A stretch of DNA of 38,865 nt, taken from CAZRUA01 sp964603125 (lineage in GTDB: Bacteria > Bacteroidota > Bacteroidia > B-17B0 > Aurantibacillaceae). The DNA is taken from NCBI GenBank assembly GCA_964603125.1, contig CAZRUA010000022.1:1-38865 (forward strand). The letters run 5' to 3'. Each line of letters starts with the position of its first letter. The first letter of the stretch is position 1. A program made the translations under genes and the position numbers. The notes beneath the pieces are model-generated. The model was not told the DNA's origin. It searched no databases and worked only from the letters and a program-made list of their open reading frames with translations. Positions 15,368 to 23,984 of the stretch are shown here, in pieces.

Positions 15368-16717
15368 TTAAAATGGTTTTATAAATCCGTAGTCAAAAAA
15401 TCTCATTTTTACTGCACCATACTTTCCATTGCCTAAATAAGGTTTATAAGCTGTGATATACTGCCACATCCAATAATCGCAACCTGGCTTTTGATAAATA
15501 ACCACACCACCTTTAGTTTGCTCGGTTATCAAATTTAAGTCGTCCCTTTTAACAGAATAAGTTGTTGAATTAAAATAAGTATTCACCGTTTTTAGATTTG
15601 CATTTGCAACTAATGCGTTAGTACTATTATCCAGATAAGGATAATCACTTTTTACCCAAGCATTTTCGTTAGCTTCAGCAAATAATTTAGCCTTTCTTTT
15701 CTCAAAATTCTCATCAAATCCCTTCAAATAATCGTCCGGCAATCCAGACAATCCATTCTTTTTGATTACTTCTGCCAAGTTCTTTTTAAGCCCTTCCTTT
15801 AAATCTGCTAGACTTCCACAAACTGCAAAATCCGCAAAACTTTTTCCATTAAACAAAACATGGTCAGTTGAGTTTATTTCGTAAGTAAAATCATAAAAAT
15901 ACATGTCAGCTTCAAACCAGAAACGCATGCGCTCTTTAATGTTATCGCTTAACATAGAAGCAATAATACTGTCGCTTTTTGAAGAAACTTTGCCAACAAG
16001 AGCTGGATTTGATGTAAAATAATTCTTCCCTGTTTCTGGAAGAGGTTCGTATTTTTTTACCAATTCCTTCAACTGAGCATAAGCTATTTTAGCTTTATTT
16101 ATATCTTCTAACTGGTATCCATAGGTTAATTGAGCACTAGCACAATCTCCACATACCAATTTAGCTAAAATAGATACCATTGATGTTGTTTTACTAATTG
16201 CATTAAGCTCCTCAAAAAAAGCTTTGTATTGCCATACAGGGAATATGCTCGTTTCTCTCATCCCGTTCAATCCAACCTGTTTATCCGAGCCATCTGTTAC
16301 ATCAACATAATACCAGCCATCTTTATACTTCGTAATAGTTCCTGTTGGAAAATTCCCACCATATCCTTGAAACATAATTTTATCCCCAACTTTATACTTG
16401 GTATTTGTTGCAGAACTTGTTTCCTGAGGCGCTGCATTGTTAGACGTCACATTTGTGCTATTGCTTGAAGTGCTGGCAGTAACTGGCTTACGTAATTTAG
16501 ATTCTTCAATCCACACATCGTAACTAGCTGCGTATCCATCCCAATGAATAAAATATTTACCATCCTTAAAATGTTGACCTCCTTTAGCTCTAACAATTGT
16601 AGCTTTATACCATTTCCCCTTATCCTCAGCTTCAACTCGATCATTTAAATTAAAACTTGTTTGAGCATTTACAACACCATTAATAAACAAGATTAATACT
16701 ATAATAATTCTTCTCAT
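15368..16717 (-). CDS. Exported protein with Tudor-knot/chromo-like N-terminal domain
   Basis: After a signal peptide (about 1-18) the 449-residue protein has two SH3-like beta-barrel modules. The first, about 20-76, reads RVEAEDKGKWYKATIVRAKG, then KYFIHWDGYAASYDVWIEES, and resembles the Tudor-knot or chromo-barrel fold of Esa1/MOF-type proteins. A Ser/Thr/Asn linker follows, then a related module (about 107-155; YKVGDKIMFQGYGGNFPTGT). The remaining 290 residues are helical, with a CGDC pair (about 189-192) and an aromatic C-terminus ending YGFIKPF. I know no function for this arrangement. Outside the cytoplasm the Tudor-like barrels should bind protein, peptide or glycan rather than chromatin. 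Confidence 0.8.
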   Translation of the reverse strand: MRRIIIVLILFINGVVNAQTSFNLNDRVEAEDKGKWYKATIVRAKGGQHFKDGKYFIHWDGYAASYDVWIEESKLRKPVTASTSSNSTNVTSNNAAPQETSSATNTKYKVGDKIMFQGYGGNFPTGTITKYKDGWYYVDVTDGSDKQVGLNGMRETSIFPVWQYKAFFEELNAISKTTSMVSILAKLVCGDCASAQLTYGYQLEDINKAKIAYAQLKELVKKYEPLPETGKNYFTSNPALVGKVSSKSDSIIASMLSDNIKERMRFWFEADMYFYDFTYEINSTDHVLFNGKSFADFAVCGSLADLKEGLKKNLAEVIKKNGLSGLPDDYLKGFDENFEKRKAKLFAEANENAWVKSDYPYLDNSTNALVANANLKTVNTYFNSTTYSVKRDDLNLITEQTKGGVVIYQKPGCDYWMWQYITAYKPYLGNGKYGAVKMRFFDYGFIKPF

Positions 16718-16732
16718 GTTAGATGTTTTACA

Positions 16733-17113
16733 TTATTCCTTATTAAACACCATTTCTTGCCCGTTACTCAACAAAATAAATTTTGTTTCACTTACTTCTT
16801 TTATTGCAAACTTCATTGAAACACCTTGCCCAATAACAGCTCCATTATTATCTTTTAAAATCAATGTATCATTGCTTACTTCAAAGGGACCAAATCCCTC
16901 TCCCATATTAACTGTTCCGTTACTATTGAAGCAGATTTTAGCGCCAAACATTTGAGGCCCTGCTGTTGAATTCCAGCATGTACGTCCTTTTCCAATAAAT
17001 TGTTCCTTTGTAACGGGAGTTGAAGTTGCCGAAGAGCTCTCGCCTTCTTTTTTTCCACCACAGCCAACCATAAAAGTAGCTGATAATGCTAGTACTAATA
17101 GTGTATTTTTCAT
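16733..17113 (-). CDS. Small uncharacterised lipoprotein
   Basis: The 126-residue product begins with a lipoprotein signal whose lipobox ends MVGC, lipidated at C18, followed by GGKKEGESSS and a short Ser/Thr linker. The mature domain (about 45-126) is a compact beta fold with TCWNSTAGPQMFGAKICFNS, containing two cysteines that could form a disulfide, and ends with a lipocalin-like SETKFILLSNGQEMVF. It is the first gene of the four-gene operon with start ATG 17113. A TAATTTTG promoter lies 20 nt upstream. The stop is 15 bp from the start of the Tudor-knot gene. Confidence 0.8.
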   Translation of the reverse strand: MKNTLLVLALSATFMVGCGGKKEGESSSATSTPVTKEQFIGKGRTCWNSTAGPQMFGAKICFNSNGTVNMGEGFGPFEVSNDTLILKDNNGAVIGQGVSMKFAIKEVSETKFILLSNGQEMVFNKE

Positions 17114-17125
17114 AATTAAATTTTT

Positions 17126-17246
17126 AGTTGAAACAAAATTAGAACTTAAAATCAGCTTGGTTTTTCCAATTAACCATCGTTACGAAAACTAGTATTAACG
17201 TAATCAAAGTTGGAAGCATCGATTTTAATAAAAACTTAAAGTTGAA
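17126..17246 (+). repeat. Three AGTTGRA words in the regulator-operon gap
   Basis: AGTTGAA (17126-17132), AGTTGGA (17208-17214) and AGTTGAA (17240-17246) recur in the same orientation. The last two lie inside AAAGTTGGA and AAAGTTGAA, 32 bp apart (about three helical turns). LytTR regulators bind pairs of imperfect direct repeats containing GTT, usually about 21 bp apart, so these are possible operator half-sites between the regulator and the exported-protein operon. Spacing is not canonical. Confidence 0.25.
17134..17141 (-). promoter_or_regulatory. Bacteroidota -7 promoter element TAATTTTG
   Basis: The minus strand reads TAATTTTG, an exact TAnnTTTG match, 20 nt upstream of ATG 17113. It is the likely promoter of the four-gene operon and predicts a leader of about 13 nt. 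An upstream TTG lies about 25 bp away, a little far for a standard -33 box. Confidence 0.5.
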
Positions 17247-17296
17247 AATATTACAATAAGTAGTATTTTTAACCAATACAAAACCATGTAATAAAT

Positions 17297-18043
17297 ATGA
17301 TTCGCACTATAATAATAGATGATGAGAAATCTTGTATAGATTTGCTTTCAGTGCTTTTAATTGAACATTGCAAACAAGTAAAAATTATTGCGCAAGGTTC
17401 ATCTGTTGAAGAAGGTATTTCTTTAATCAACGAATTGAAACCAGATTTAGTGTTTTTGGATATAGAGTTGAAAGATCAACTTAGTTTTTCAATACTAGAC
17501 AAAATTAAAAGTAAAAACTTCCATGTAATATTTACAACTGCTCACGAAAAATATGCTGTAAGGGCTATTAAAGCATCTTGCCTTGAGTATATTTTAAAAC
17601 CCATAGGCAAAACTGAGTTAATTGAAGCCATTGAAAAATTTGAAAAAACAAAATTAATTGCATTTAATCAAAGGAAAATAGAAATACTTTTAGATAATGT
17701 TGGTTCAAATAATAATACTGTAAACAAAATTGCAATTCCTTGCCAAGAAGGTTATACCTTTATAAATTGCAATGATATTTTATATTGCTCTGCAGATTTA
17801 AAGTACACTGACATCTTCACTACAAAAAACGATCATATTGTTTCTTCAAAAAACTTAGGGGAATTTGAGGATTTGTTGCCACAGCCACTTTTTTTTAGGT
17901 GCCATAAATCAAATATCATCAATATAAATTTTGTAAAAAAATTTATTAAATCAGATAGCCAAGTCTTGATGTCGGATGGAAAGTTAATTGATGTATCCGC
18001 TAGAAAAAAAGATGACTTTTTGAAGCTCTTTGAAAAATTCTAA
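17297..18043 (+). CDS. LytTR-family response regulator
   Basis: The 248-residue protein has a receiver domain at about 1-120, with IIIDDEKSC (acidic pocket D8/D9), FLDIELKD with phospho-acceptor about D55, FTTAHEKYAVRAI (about 78-90) and LKPIGK (K about 102). A LytTR DNA-binding domain follows at about 145-245, with EGYTFINCNDILYCSAD, FFRCHKSNIININFVKKF and DVSARKKDDF. It should be phosphorylated by a LytS-type kinase and bind direct repeats near its targets. The TPR-LytS kinase at 12081-13907 is the nearest candidate. The gene is divergent from the exported-protein operon across 183 bp. Its stop abuts the convergent DUF3108 gene. Confidence 0.9.
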   Translation: MIRTIIIDDEKSCIDLLSVLLIEHCKQVKIIAQGSSVEEGISLINELKPDLVFLDIELKDQLSFSILDKIKSKNFHVIFTTAHEKYAVRAIKASCLEYILKPIGKTELIEAIEKFEKTKLIAFNQRKIEILLDNVGSNNNTVNKIAIPCQEGYTFINCNDILYCSADLKYTDIFTTKNDHIVSSKNLGEFEDLLPQPLFFRCHKSNIININFVKKFIKSDSQVLMSDGKLIDVSARKKDDFLKLFEKF

Positions 18044-18901
18044 TTACTTCTCTTCCAAAGCCAATGGGTTAGCCAAACCCGAGTACGAATGTAAATCCAT
18101 TTTAATAGAGCCGACTAAAATTTTAGCTTGTGCACGTACAGGAATATGATTTTTATCGTCGGTAATCCAAACATTTAAATCTTCCTCTTTCTTAAATATT
18201 CGCCCTTTTTGAACAATAGGACGAAACTTAATACACTTAAACTTACCTAAACCTGTTTTAATCGTTTCTTTACCTACATACTTTATTTTTAAAGGCCATT
18301 GTTCTTTATCCACAAAGCTATTTAGTGTAAAAATATCACCTTCTTTAGCCTTTGAGAAATCAATGTTACGAGCCGCATAAAAGGCCGAAATCATATCTTG
18401 CGTATTTTCTTTTATATCATAAGTTTCTCCTTTACCAACATCTACTTTTTTAGTAAAATGATTAAACACATAATCCTGACTAAACTTTGTTCCACCTTCA
18501 TCAACCCTACGAATAAAAACCCAAGGCACTAATGCATCCTTATCAATATAACTTTCATATCTATCACGCACTTTAAAAAACCAATCAAAAGTTCCATGCG
18601 AATAGCCATTTCCAATTATGTGATAAACATTTCTACCTGCAACTTTTTTTGTTTCATCCTTTACTTCTAATTGCGCAACGCCAGCATCAATTAATCCATA
18701 CTTTAAATGATAGGTTAGTACTTCACCTACCTTAAAAGCCTCGTTTGACTTTTTAGGTAAATCAACAATTTTTGAATTCTCAACAATAATTTTATCACTT
18801 TGCTTTTTCAAATAACTCTTATCTGCACTAGCAAAAAATAACACAATTGATGCACTTAAAATTGTTACACCAAAAATATTCTTATAATTCACCTTCTTCA
18901 T
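18044..18901 (-). CDS. DUF3108 family exported protein
   Basis: From ATG 18901 the product has 285 residues: a basic start (MKKVNYKNIFG), a hydrophobic signal (VTILSASIVLFFASA), then a beta-rich DUF3108 domain with FKVGEVLTYHLKYGLIDAGV, YSHGTFDWFFKVRDRYESYI, and LNVWITDDKNHIPVRAQAKI near the end. The repeated strand pattern is the elongated outer-membrane-facing fold of this family. The function is unknown, although the DUF3108/LolA-like fold suggests hydrophobic cargo handling. The open frame extends to GTG 18940, but the signal peptide fits ATG 18901. It abuts the LytTR gene tail to tail and is followed upstream by the acyltransferase. Confidence 0.85.
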   Translation of the reverse strand: MKKVNYKNIFGVTILSASIVLFFASADKSYLKKQSDKIIVENSKIVDLPKKSNEAFKVGEVLTYHLKYGLIDAGVAQLEVKDETKKVAGRNVYHIIGNGYSHGTFDWFFKVRDRYESYIDKDALVPWVFIRRVDEGGTKFSQDYVFNHFTKKVDVGKGETYDIKENTQDMISAFYAARNIDFSKAKEGDIFTLNSFVDKEQWPLKIKYVGKETIKTGLGKFKCIKFRPIVQKGRIFKKEEDLNVWITDDKNHIPVRAQAKILVGSIKMDLHSYSGLANPLALEEK

Positions 18902-18978
18902 TTTATTTGTTTTCAACTTACAGTTCAAAATATATGCCACGCAACGAAAAAATATTTAACTATCTATTTTTTAATATT

Positions 18979-20298
18979 TTAAGATGTAGTTTTAATAATT
19001 TCAATTATTCGATTTCGCTTATTTAACAACGAAATATAAAGTTCTTTATTGTTCTTCTTTATACCTTCTAATCGTACTTTTCCAAGTACTTTTCTCCAAT
19101 AGGTTCTAAAATGCAATCCAAACCATCCACACAAAATTTTGCAACCAAAATATATTGCGGCAATAATCCAACTCTTCACTACAAGCCACAAAATTAAAAT
19201 CTCTGCGATGAAATAAAACAAAAACACAAACGAACCAGCAACCATATTAACCGCACTATGGAACTCAATTTCCTTCACAGTTTTATTAGCAATAAACAAT
19301 GAAAGTGAATACGGAACAAAATTCAAAATCTTTCCAATTATATAAAATGGAAAACCTAAAATCATTTTTATTACTTCCAAAGATAAATTATACGGTTTTG
19401 AATCATTGTAAATCAAATGGTCGCGTAACTTATTTTTACGCAATACTTGCGTGTATTCGTGAGTCACAGCTCTTAATTCTTCAACTAATGATAATTCCCT
19501 TTTTGTTAATTCGTTGATTCGAGACACAATAAATTTCCAATATACTTGATGATTTTGTAAAATTTCAGCATCTAATTTACTCTCTTCCAAAAATTGATAT
19601 TTATAAATAGGTTGAAGTTCTTCAATCAATAAATCATTTTCCTTCTCATCAATGTGAACAATTAGCTCTTTCATTTTTGATTCGAGCATTGCAGTGAAAT
19701 TCGTTAAGGTCCTTGCTGGATTCTCTTTGTATGCTTCCATATAATCAGCAACTCTTATTGGCTCACCAACTTCAAAATACAAATCACTACGGAATTTCTC
19801 TGGTTTGCTATAGTTGGCTCCAACGGGCAAAACAATCAAATCAGGATTATTTATAGCTTCCATTGCTCCAAAAACCATTCGTGCTGGCCCTTTTTTTAAA
19901 CTTCTCAACCTACGCTCACTAACGCATAAACCTTCAGCAAAAACAATAATTTTTCTATTCCTTCCCAATAAAAAATTAACTCGCTTAAAAGTTTCATCAT
20001 TTTTCTTTAAACCCTCTCTACCCGCATCTTGAATTCGAAAAATAGGTACAATTCCAATGGACTCGAGCACATATGTAACAAAACCTTCTTTAAATGCATC
20101 GCCACGAGCTAAATACATAACTCTTGGTGGATAAGCCATTGCGCTAAAAGCAATTGGATCCATAAACGAATTAGGATGATTCATTGCGATTAAAACAGGT
20201 CCGTTTACCTTGACATTTTGCTTGTTTTTAATTTGAAGTCGCTTATAAAAAGTTGGTAATGTTACCTTAAACATAAACCTAAGGAAATGCCAAAACAT
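18979..20298 (-). CDS. Lysophospholipid acyltransferase family protein (PlsC-like) with C-terminal membrane region
   Basis: The 439-residue protein has the PlsC/LPLAT catalytic motif NHPNSFMDP (about 40-48; H41 and D47 as the HX5D pair), FRIQDAGREGLKKNDETF (about 87-104), an AEGLCVSERRLRSLKKG acyl-acceptor region (about 121-137), and LPVGANYSKPEKFRS (about 157-171). Members transfer acyl chains to lysophosphatidic acid or related glycerol lipids at the inner membrane. This version has an unusual C-terminal half with a long helical part and a hairpin of hydrophobic segments (about 320-400), in the style of the extended Bacteroidota acyltransferases. The acceptor is unknown. It starts 11 bp after the DUF4230 stop and is co-transcribed with it. 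Confidence 0.88.
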   Translation of the reverse strand: MFWHFLRFMFKVTLPTFYKRLQIKNKQNVKVNGPVLIAMNHPNSFMDPIAFSAMAYPPRVMYLARGDAFKEGFVTYVLESIGIVPIFRIQDAGREGLKKNDETFKRVNFLLGRNRKIIVFAEGLCVSERRLRSLKKGPARMVFGAMEAINNPDLIVLPVGANYSKPEKFRSDLYFEVGEPIRVADYMEAYKENPARTLTNFTAMLESKMKELIVHIDEKENDLLIEELQPIYKYQFLEESKLDAEILQNHQVYWKFIVSRINELTKRELSLVEELRAVTHEYTQVLRKNKLRDHLIYNDSKPYNLSLEVIKMILGFPFYIIGKILNFVPYSLSLFIANKTVKEIEFHSAVNMVAGSFVFLFYFIAEILILWLVVKSWIIAAIYFGCKILCGWFGLHFRTYWRKVLGKVRLEGIKKNNKELYISLLNKRNRIIEIIKTTS

Positions 20299-20309
20299 AG
20301 TTCTATTTT

Positions 20310-20942
20310 TTAAGAAAGAATTTTCTTTCGATTAATAATTAATTTCACCTTTTTACCACTGATATTCTCAAGCATTGGTTTCAATACCTTATCAATATTT
20401 TTTTCAGTTTCCATAATTGCAATATTAGATATAGAATCACTTTTGAAATATATCTCTGCCTTTTTATAAGAAATATCCATTAACTCAGCATCATCATCCA
20501 ACAGCTTCCATGTATTTTTATAAAACACTCTTGATTTTTTATGATTAATCTCAACGGCACAAACTTCGGGCAATGGTATGTTTATAGTTATAAGTGAATC
20601 TGTTTGACTAACGTCATCCTTTGTAATTTTACTCAAATCAACGCAACCTGTTATAGTACCGCTCACTAACAACTGCAAATCTGAATCAAAAAAATCAAAA
20701 CTACCCCGATCAATTTTAGTTTGCACTATATCGCTAAGGGTTAACTTAGTTAATTCAATTTTCCCAACGGCTTTTATTTGTGTTATAAAAACATCATTAT
20801 TTTGAATTACTTTTATTTCTTGCTTACCTCTATCGCATGTAGCAACAAAACCAAGAATAAAAGATAAAATTGCAACAACAATATATGGGGCAAAACCAGC
20901 GCCTTGCAAACCTGTTTTAAATTTATTTAAAGCTGAATTCAA
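20310..20942 (-). CDS. DUF4230 family membrane-anchored protein
   Basis: The protein has an N-terminal helix (PYIVVAILSFILGFVATC), followed by a periplasmic domain with KAVGKIELTKLTLSDIVQT, TGCVDLSKITKDDVSQ, INIPLPEVCAVEIN and SNIAIMETEKNIDKVLKPML. This is the DUF4230 pattern, found widely in Bacteroidota and Firmicutes with no known function. The reading frame opens at TTG 20963, but that TTG is the end of a TATATTTG promoter, so transcription should begin downstream of it. I therefore prefer TTG 20942 (MNSALNKFKTG), giving about 210 residues. No ATG exists before the helix. It forms an operon with the acyltransferase. Confidence 0.78.
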   Translation of the reverse strand: MNSALNKFKTGLQGAGFAPYIVVAILSFILGFVATCDRGKQEIKVIQNNDVFITQIKAVGKIELTKLTLSDIVQTKIDRGSFDFFDSDLQLLVSGTITGCVDLSKITKDDVSQTDSLITINIPLPEVCAVEINHKKSRVFYKNTWKLLDDDAELMDISYKKAEIYFKSDSISNIAIMETEKNIDKVLKPMLENISGKKVKLIINRKKILS

Positions 20943-20960
20943 TTTATATCTTTTAATCTC

Positions 20961-20968
20961 CAAATATA
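20961..20968 (-). promoter_or_regulatory. Bacteroidota -7 promoter element TATATTTG
   Basis: The minus strand reads TATATTTG, an exact TAnnTTTG match, overlapping the first possible TTG start (20963) of the DUF4230 gene. A promoter here would make the true start downstream, probably TTG 20942. Confidence 0.5.
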
Positions 20969-21043
20969 AGCTATTAAAACTAAATTAGGCTTTCCTTTTG
21001 CCATTTTTAAACGTTTGAACATGTAAGATATTCCACCTTTTAA

Positions 21044-21075
21044 TTGAGGAAATAGTCAAAATATATCTATATTTG
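21044..21075 (+). promoter_or_regulatory. Complete Bacteroidota promoter, TTG-N21-TATATTTG
   Basis: TTG at 21044-21046 is followed after 21 bp by TATATTTG at 21068-21075, the expected arrangement of -33 and -7 boxes. The ATG of the following lipoprotein gene is at 21085, nine bases after the element, so the leader should be only a few nucleotides. The element's TTG (21073) is in frame with the gene and is a false start candidate. Confidence 0.6.
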
Positions 21076-21084
21076 TCTACAAGC

Positions 21085-22713
21085 ATGAATATAAACTACA
21101 AACATAAAAAAGGAATAGCTTTTATTGTTTTAATTGCTAGCATTTGTCTTTTTTTCTCTTGCCGGAAAGAGGAAGGAACCTCTTGGGATACCAATTTGTT
21201 AGCCCCCATTGCTCATACCAGCTTAAATTTGGCTACTGTTTTTCCAGACACTTTGGTTGCCACCAATCCTGATGGAACATTAAAACTTGCTTTTGAAACT
21301 GAACTTTTTAATTTTACGGTTGATAGTCTAATTAAAATCCCCGACACAAGTTTGTTTTACAATTATCCATTTCCAGCCGCATATTTTCCGATAACTCCAG
21401 GTTTACAATTTTTTCCAACCAGTACTTCCTCAACAACATTTCCTTTACCGAATGGTATTTTACTAAAAAAAGCTACCATAAAATCTGGCTTTCTAAAGAT
21501 TGAATTGAAAAATTCCATTCGTCAGCCGGCTCAGTTTATAATAAGTATTCCTTCGGCAAAATACAATGGAGTTGCTTTTGCTGATAGCATTATTGTGCCT
21601 GGTAAAACTCCTGCAGATACTGGCAGAATAACTAAGTTTATCAACCTAAGTAATTATGATTTAACCTTAACAGGCTCCCCTCCAATTGGATCTAACACTC
21701 TTATTCAAAGTGTATTCTACCGTATTTCACCTACAGCAGCACCAACTGACACTATATATTATGGAGAAGGTGTTTCTGCTACCACAAGTTTTATCGATAT
21801 TGTGCCACAGTATGCCGAAGGTTACTTTGGTAATAGTACTTTAACTGTTGGTCCAGACACTGCATTGTTCAATACTTTCAATTCAATTTCATCAGGCACA
21901 TTGGACATACAAAATGCCAGCTTCAACCTAAAATTAATTAATGGATTTGGGGTTGATTTAAGAGCTATAATGAGTAATGTAAATTCTATTTCTACACCAA
22001 ATTCAAGTAATGTTTCGTTAAATGCAAATTCAGTGATTAATAATCCTATCAATATTAATCGTTCTATAAAAACATTTATCCCTTCAAATCCTGTTACAAG
22101 TTCTATTAAAAATGTTCCATTAAACCAAAACAATTCGAACATAACAAGTTTCATAGGTAATCTGCCAAATCAATTAAGCTATGCTTTAAATGCACAAGTT
22201 AATCCTTTAGGTAATATAAGTGGTTCAACAGATTTTGCATATTACGGAACAAGTCTTAAGGCAATCTTATCAGGAGAAATTCCATTAAATGCAGCAGTAA
22301 ATAATATAACATTTAAAGATACTGTTGACATCAACTTTGGTGATTTAAGTTATACAGAAAACGTGAATTACGGTTATTTAAATTTAATCGCAAAAAACGG
22401 CTATCCATTATCGATGAATGTGCAAGCTTATTTATTGGATGCAAATAATGTGCTTATTGATTCTTTATTTTTAACACCCAATACCATTGATGCAGGTTAC
22501 ACTGATGCTAACAACATAGTTATTTCGCCTAAAACTAGCACATTAAAAGCTCCTGTTAATCAAGATAAAATTGCAAAACTAAAATCTGCTCGCAAAGTTT
22601 ACTTCATTGCTCGATTCAACACGCCTAATGCGCCAACACCAGCTCAATTTTACAACACTTACACTTTAGATTTAAATTTAACTGCCGACTTTAATTATAC
22701 CATTAAGCAATAA
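21085..22713 (+). CDS. Large uncharacterised lipoprotein
   Basis: From ATG 21085 the product has 542 residues with a basic start, a hydrophobic core (IAFIVLIASICLFFS) and a lipobox ending FFSC (C26) followed by RKEEG. The remaining 515 residues are rich in beta strands with repeated Asn/Ser/Thr loops (SWDTNLLAPIAHTSLN, ATIKSGFLKIELKNSI, YTLDLNLTADFNYTI at the end). I do not recognise a named family. Such lipoproteins encoded just before a DUF5723 outer-membrane protein recur in Bacteroidota as I recall them. The upstream TTG at 21073 lies inside the promoter and is not the start. The next gene starts 2 bp after the stop. Confidence 0.82.
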   Translation: MNINYKHKKGIAFIVLIASICLFFSCRKEEGTSWDTNLLAPIAHTSLNLATVFPDTLVATNPDGTLKLAFETELFNFTVDSLIKIPDTSLFYNYPFPAAYFPITPGLQFFPTSTSSTTFPLPNGILLKKATIKSGFLKIELKNSIRQPAQFIISIPSAKYNGVAFADSIIVPGKTPADTGRITKFINLSNYDLTLTGSPPIGSNTLIQSVFYRISPTAAPTDTIYYGEGVSATTSFIDIVPQYAEGYFGNSTLTVGPDTALFNTFNSISSGTLDIQNASFNLKLINGFGVDLRAIMSNVNSISTPNSSNVSLNANSVINNPININRSIKTFIPSNPVTSSIKNVPLNQNNSNITSFIGNLPNQLSYALNAQVNPLGNISGSTDFAYYGTSLKAILSGEIPLNAAVNNITFKDTVDINFGDLSYTENVNYGYLNLIAKNGYPLSMNVQAYLLDANNVLIDSLFLTPNTIDAGYTDANNIVISPKTSTLKAPVNQDKIAKLKSARKVYFIARFNTPNAPTPAQFYNTYTLDLNLTADFNYTIKQ

Positions 22714-22715
22714 AT

Positions 22716-23984
22716 ATGTATCGTAGAAAAAGCTTTTCATATTCATTTTTACTAATCACACTTATTTTATTTGTTACACAAATAGCGAATGCCCAATTTA
22801 ATAATGATTTTATTTTCTTCAACAAGTATGGTCGAAACATAACAGTTAATGGTGAATATGAAGCAAGCAGCAACGCCATAACAAATGGATTTTTAAGTAA
22901 TTTTTACACAGGTAAACATATAGATAGCTTGCAAAAACAAACTGTTTACAAACGCTTGCAGAATGAAAATAGAGTTGGTGGTAATTTAAGTTTAGGTGTA
23001 CTTGGATTTTTTGGTCCAGACTCAACTAATTACCGTTTCTTGCTTGGAGTAAAACAACAAAATGTTTTCAACTCAACTTTTAGTGGCGACATGTTTAAAT
23101 TAGCCTTTGATGGGAACAAACAATTTGCAGGGCAAACAGCCAATCTTTCGAAATCAATTGTAAACAATTACTCTTACCAAGAATTTAAATTTGGTGTTAT
23201 ATCTACAAAAGTTGAAGGCAAAGCTAATATGGGCTTAGCTGTTTCGTACATCAAAGGTCAAAATTTATTGCGTGTTGAAACAAACGAAACGTCTTTATAC
23301 ACAGAGGCTGATGGAACTCAACTTATTCTGACAAGCAATGCTAACGTTGAAATAAGCGATACTTCTAAAAAAACTCTAATGGATATTAATGGTAATGGTT
23401 TTACGGCTGAAGTATTTGTTGAAACACCCTATAAATCAAAACTCGGTAATAGTGTTATTTATGCAAGTGTAAATAACTTAGGTTTTATAAGATGGAATAA
23501 AAAAACATATAACTACAACATGGATACAAGTTTTGTGTTTTCGGGTTTTGAAGTAAACAATCTTTTTGCTTTAAATGATTCGTTATTAAGCGATATATCT
23601 GCCGATTCACTTGCTGATAACATAACCTCAGTTACACAACATTATGCCTCAACTAACTTACAAACTTCCTTACTTTTAAATCACCGAATAAATTTCAACA
23701 AATACTTTTCACTAACCAATGGGTTTAGATATATGTTTAACGCCAATTACAAACCCTACAACTACGCAGAAGGAGAGTTTCATTTATTAAAAAACACATT
23801 CACAACTGCTTTACATGTTGGCTATGGAGGTTATGGAAAATTAAATGTTGGTATTTGGGCTAATTACACATTTAAAGATATGTTATCCATTAGAATTGGA
23901 AGCAACAGTTTACAGGGATACATCCTACCTAAAAACACTTTAGGCCAAGGTTTATTTTTAAGCATTACAAAAATTTTTCACTAA
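22716..23984 (+). CDS. DUF5723-type outer-membrane beta-barrel protein
   Basis: The 422-residue protein has a signal peptide (about 1-26, cut after ANA before QF), then barrel-like alternating strands: NGFLSNFYTGKHIDSLQK, NLSLGVLGFFGPDSTNYRF, VYASVNNLGFIRWNKKTYN, and a C-terminal run ending IRIGSNSLQGYILPKNTLG with a terminal aromatic (FH). This is typical of the DUF5723 Bacteroidota outer-membrane family. It probably works with the lipoprotein encoded immediately upstream. The last base of its stop (TAATG) is shared with the kdsA start, indicating translational coupling. No transport substrate can be inferred. Confidence 0.82.
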   Translation: MYRRKSFSYSFLLITLILFVTQIANAQFNNDFIFFNKYGRNITVNGEYEASSNAITNGFLSNFYTGKHIDSLQKQTVYKRLQNENRVGGNLSLGVLGFFGPDSTNYRFLLGVKQQNVFNSTFSGDMFKLAFDGNKQFAGQTANLSKSIVNNYSYQEFKFGVISTKVEGKANMGLAVSYIKGQNLLRVETNETSLYTEADGTQLILTSNANVEISDTSKKTLMDINGNGFTAEVFVETPYKSKLGNSVIYASVNNLGFIRWNKKTYNYNMDTSFVFSGFEVNNLFALNDSLLSDISADSLADNITSVTQHYASTNLQTSLLLNHRINFNKYFSLTNGFRYMFNANYKPYNYAEGEFHLLKNTFTTALHVGYGGYGKLNVGIWANYTFKDMLSIRIGSNSLQGYILPKNTLGQGLFLSITKIFH

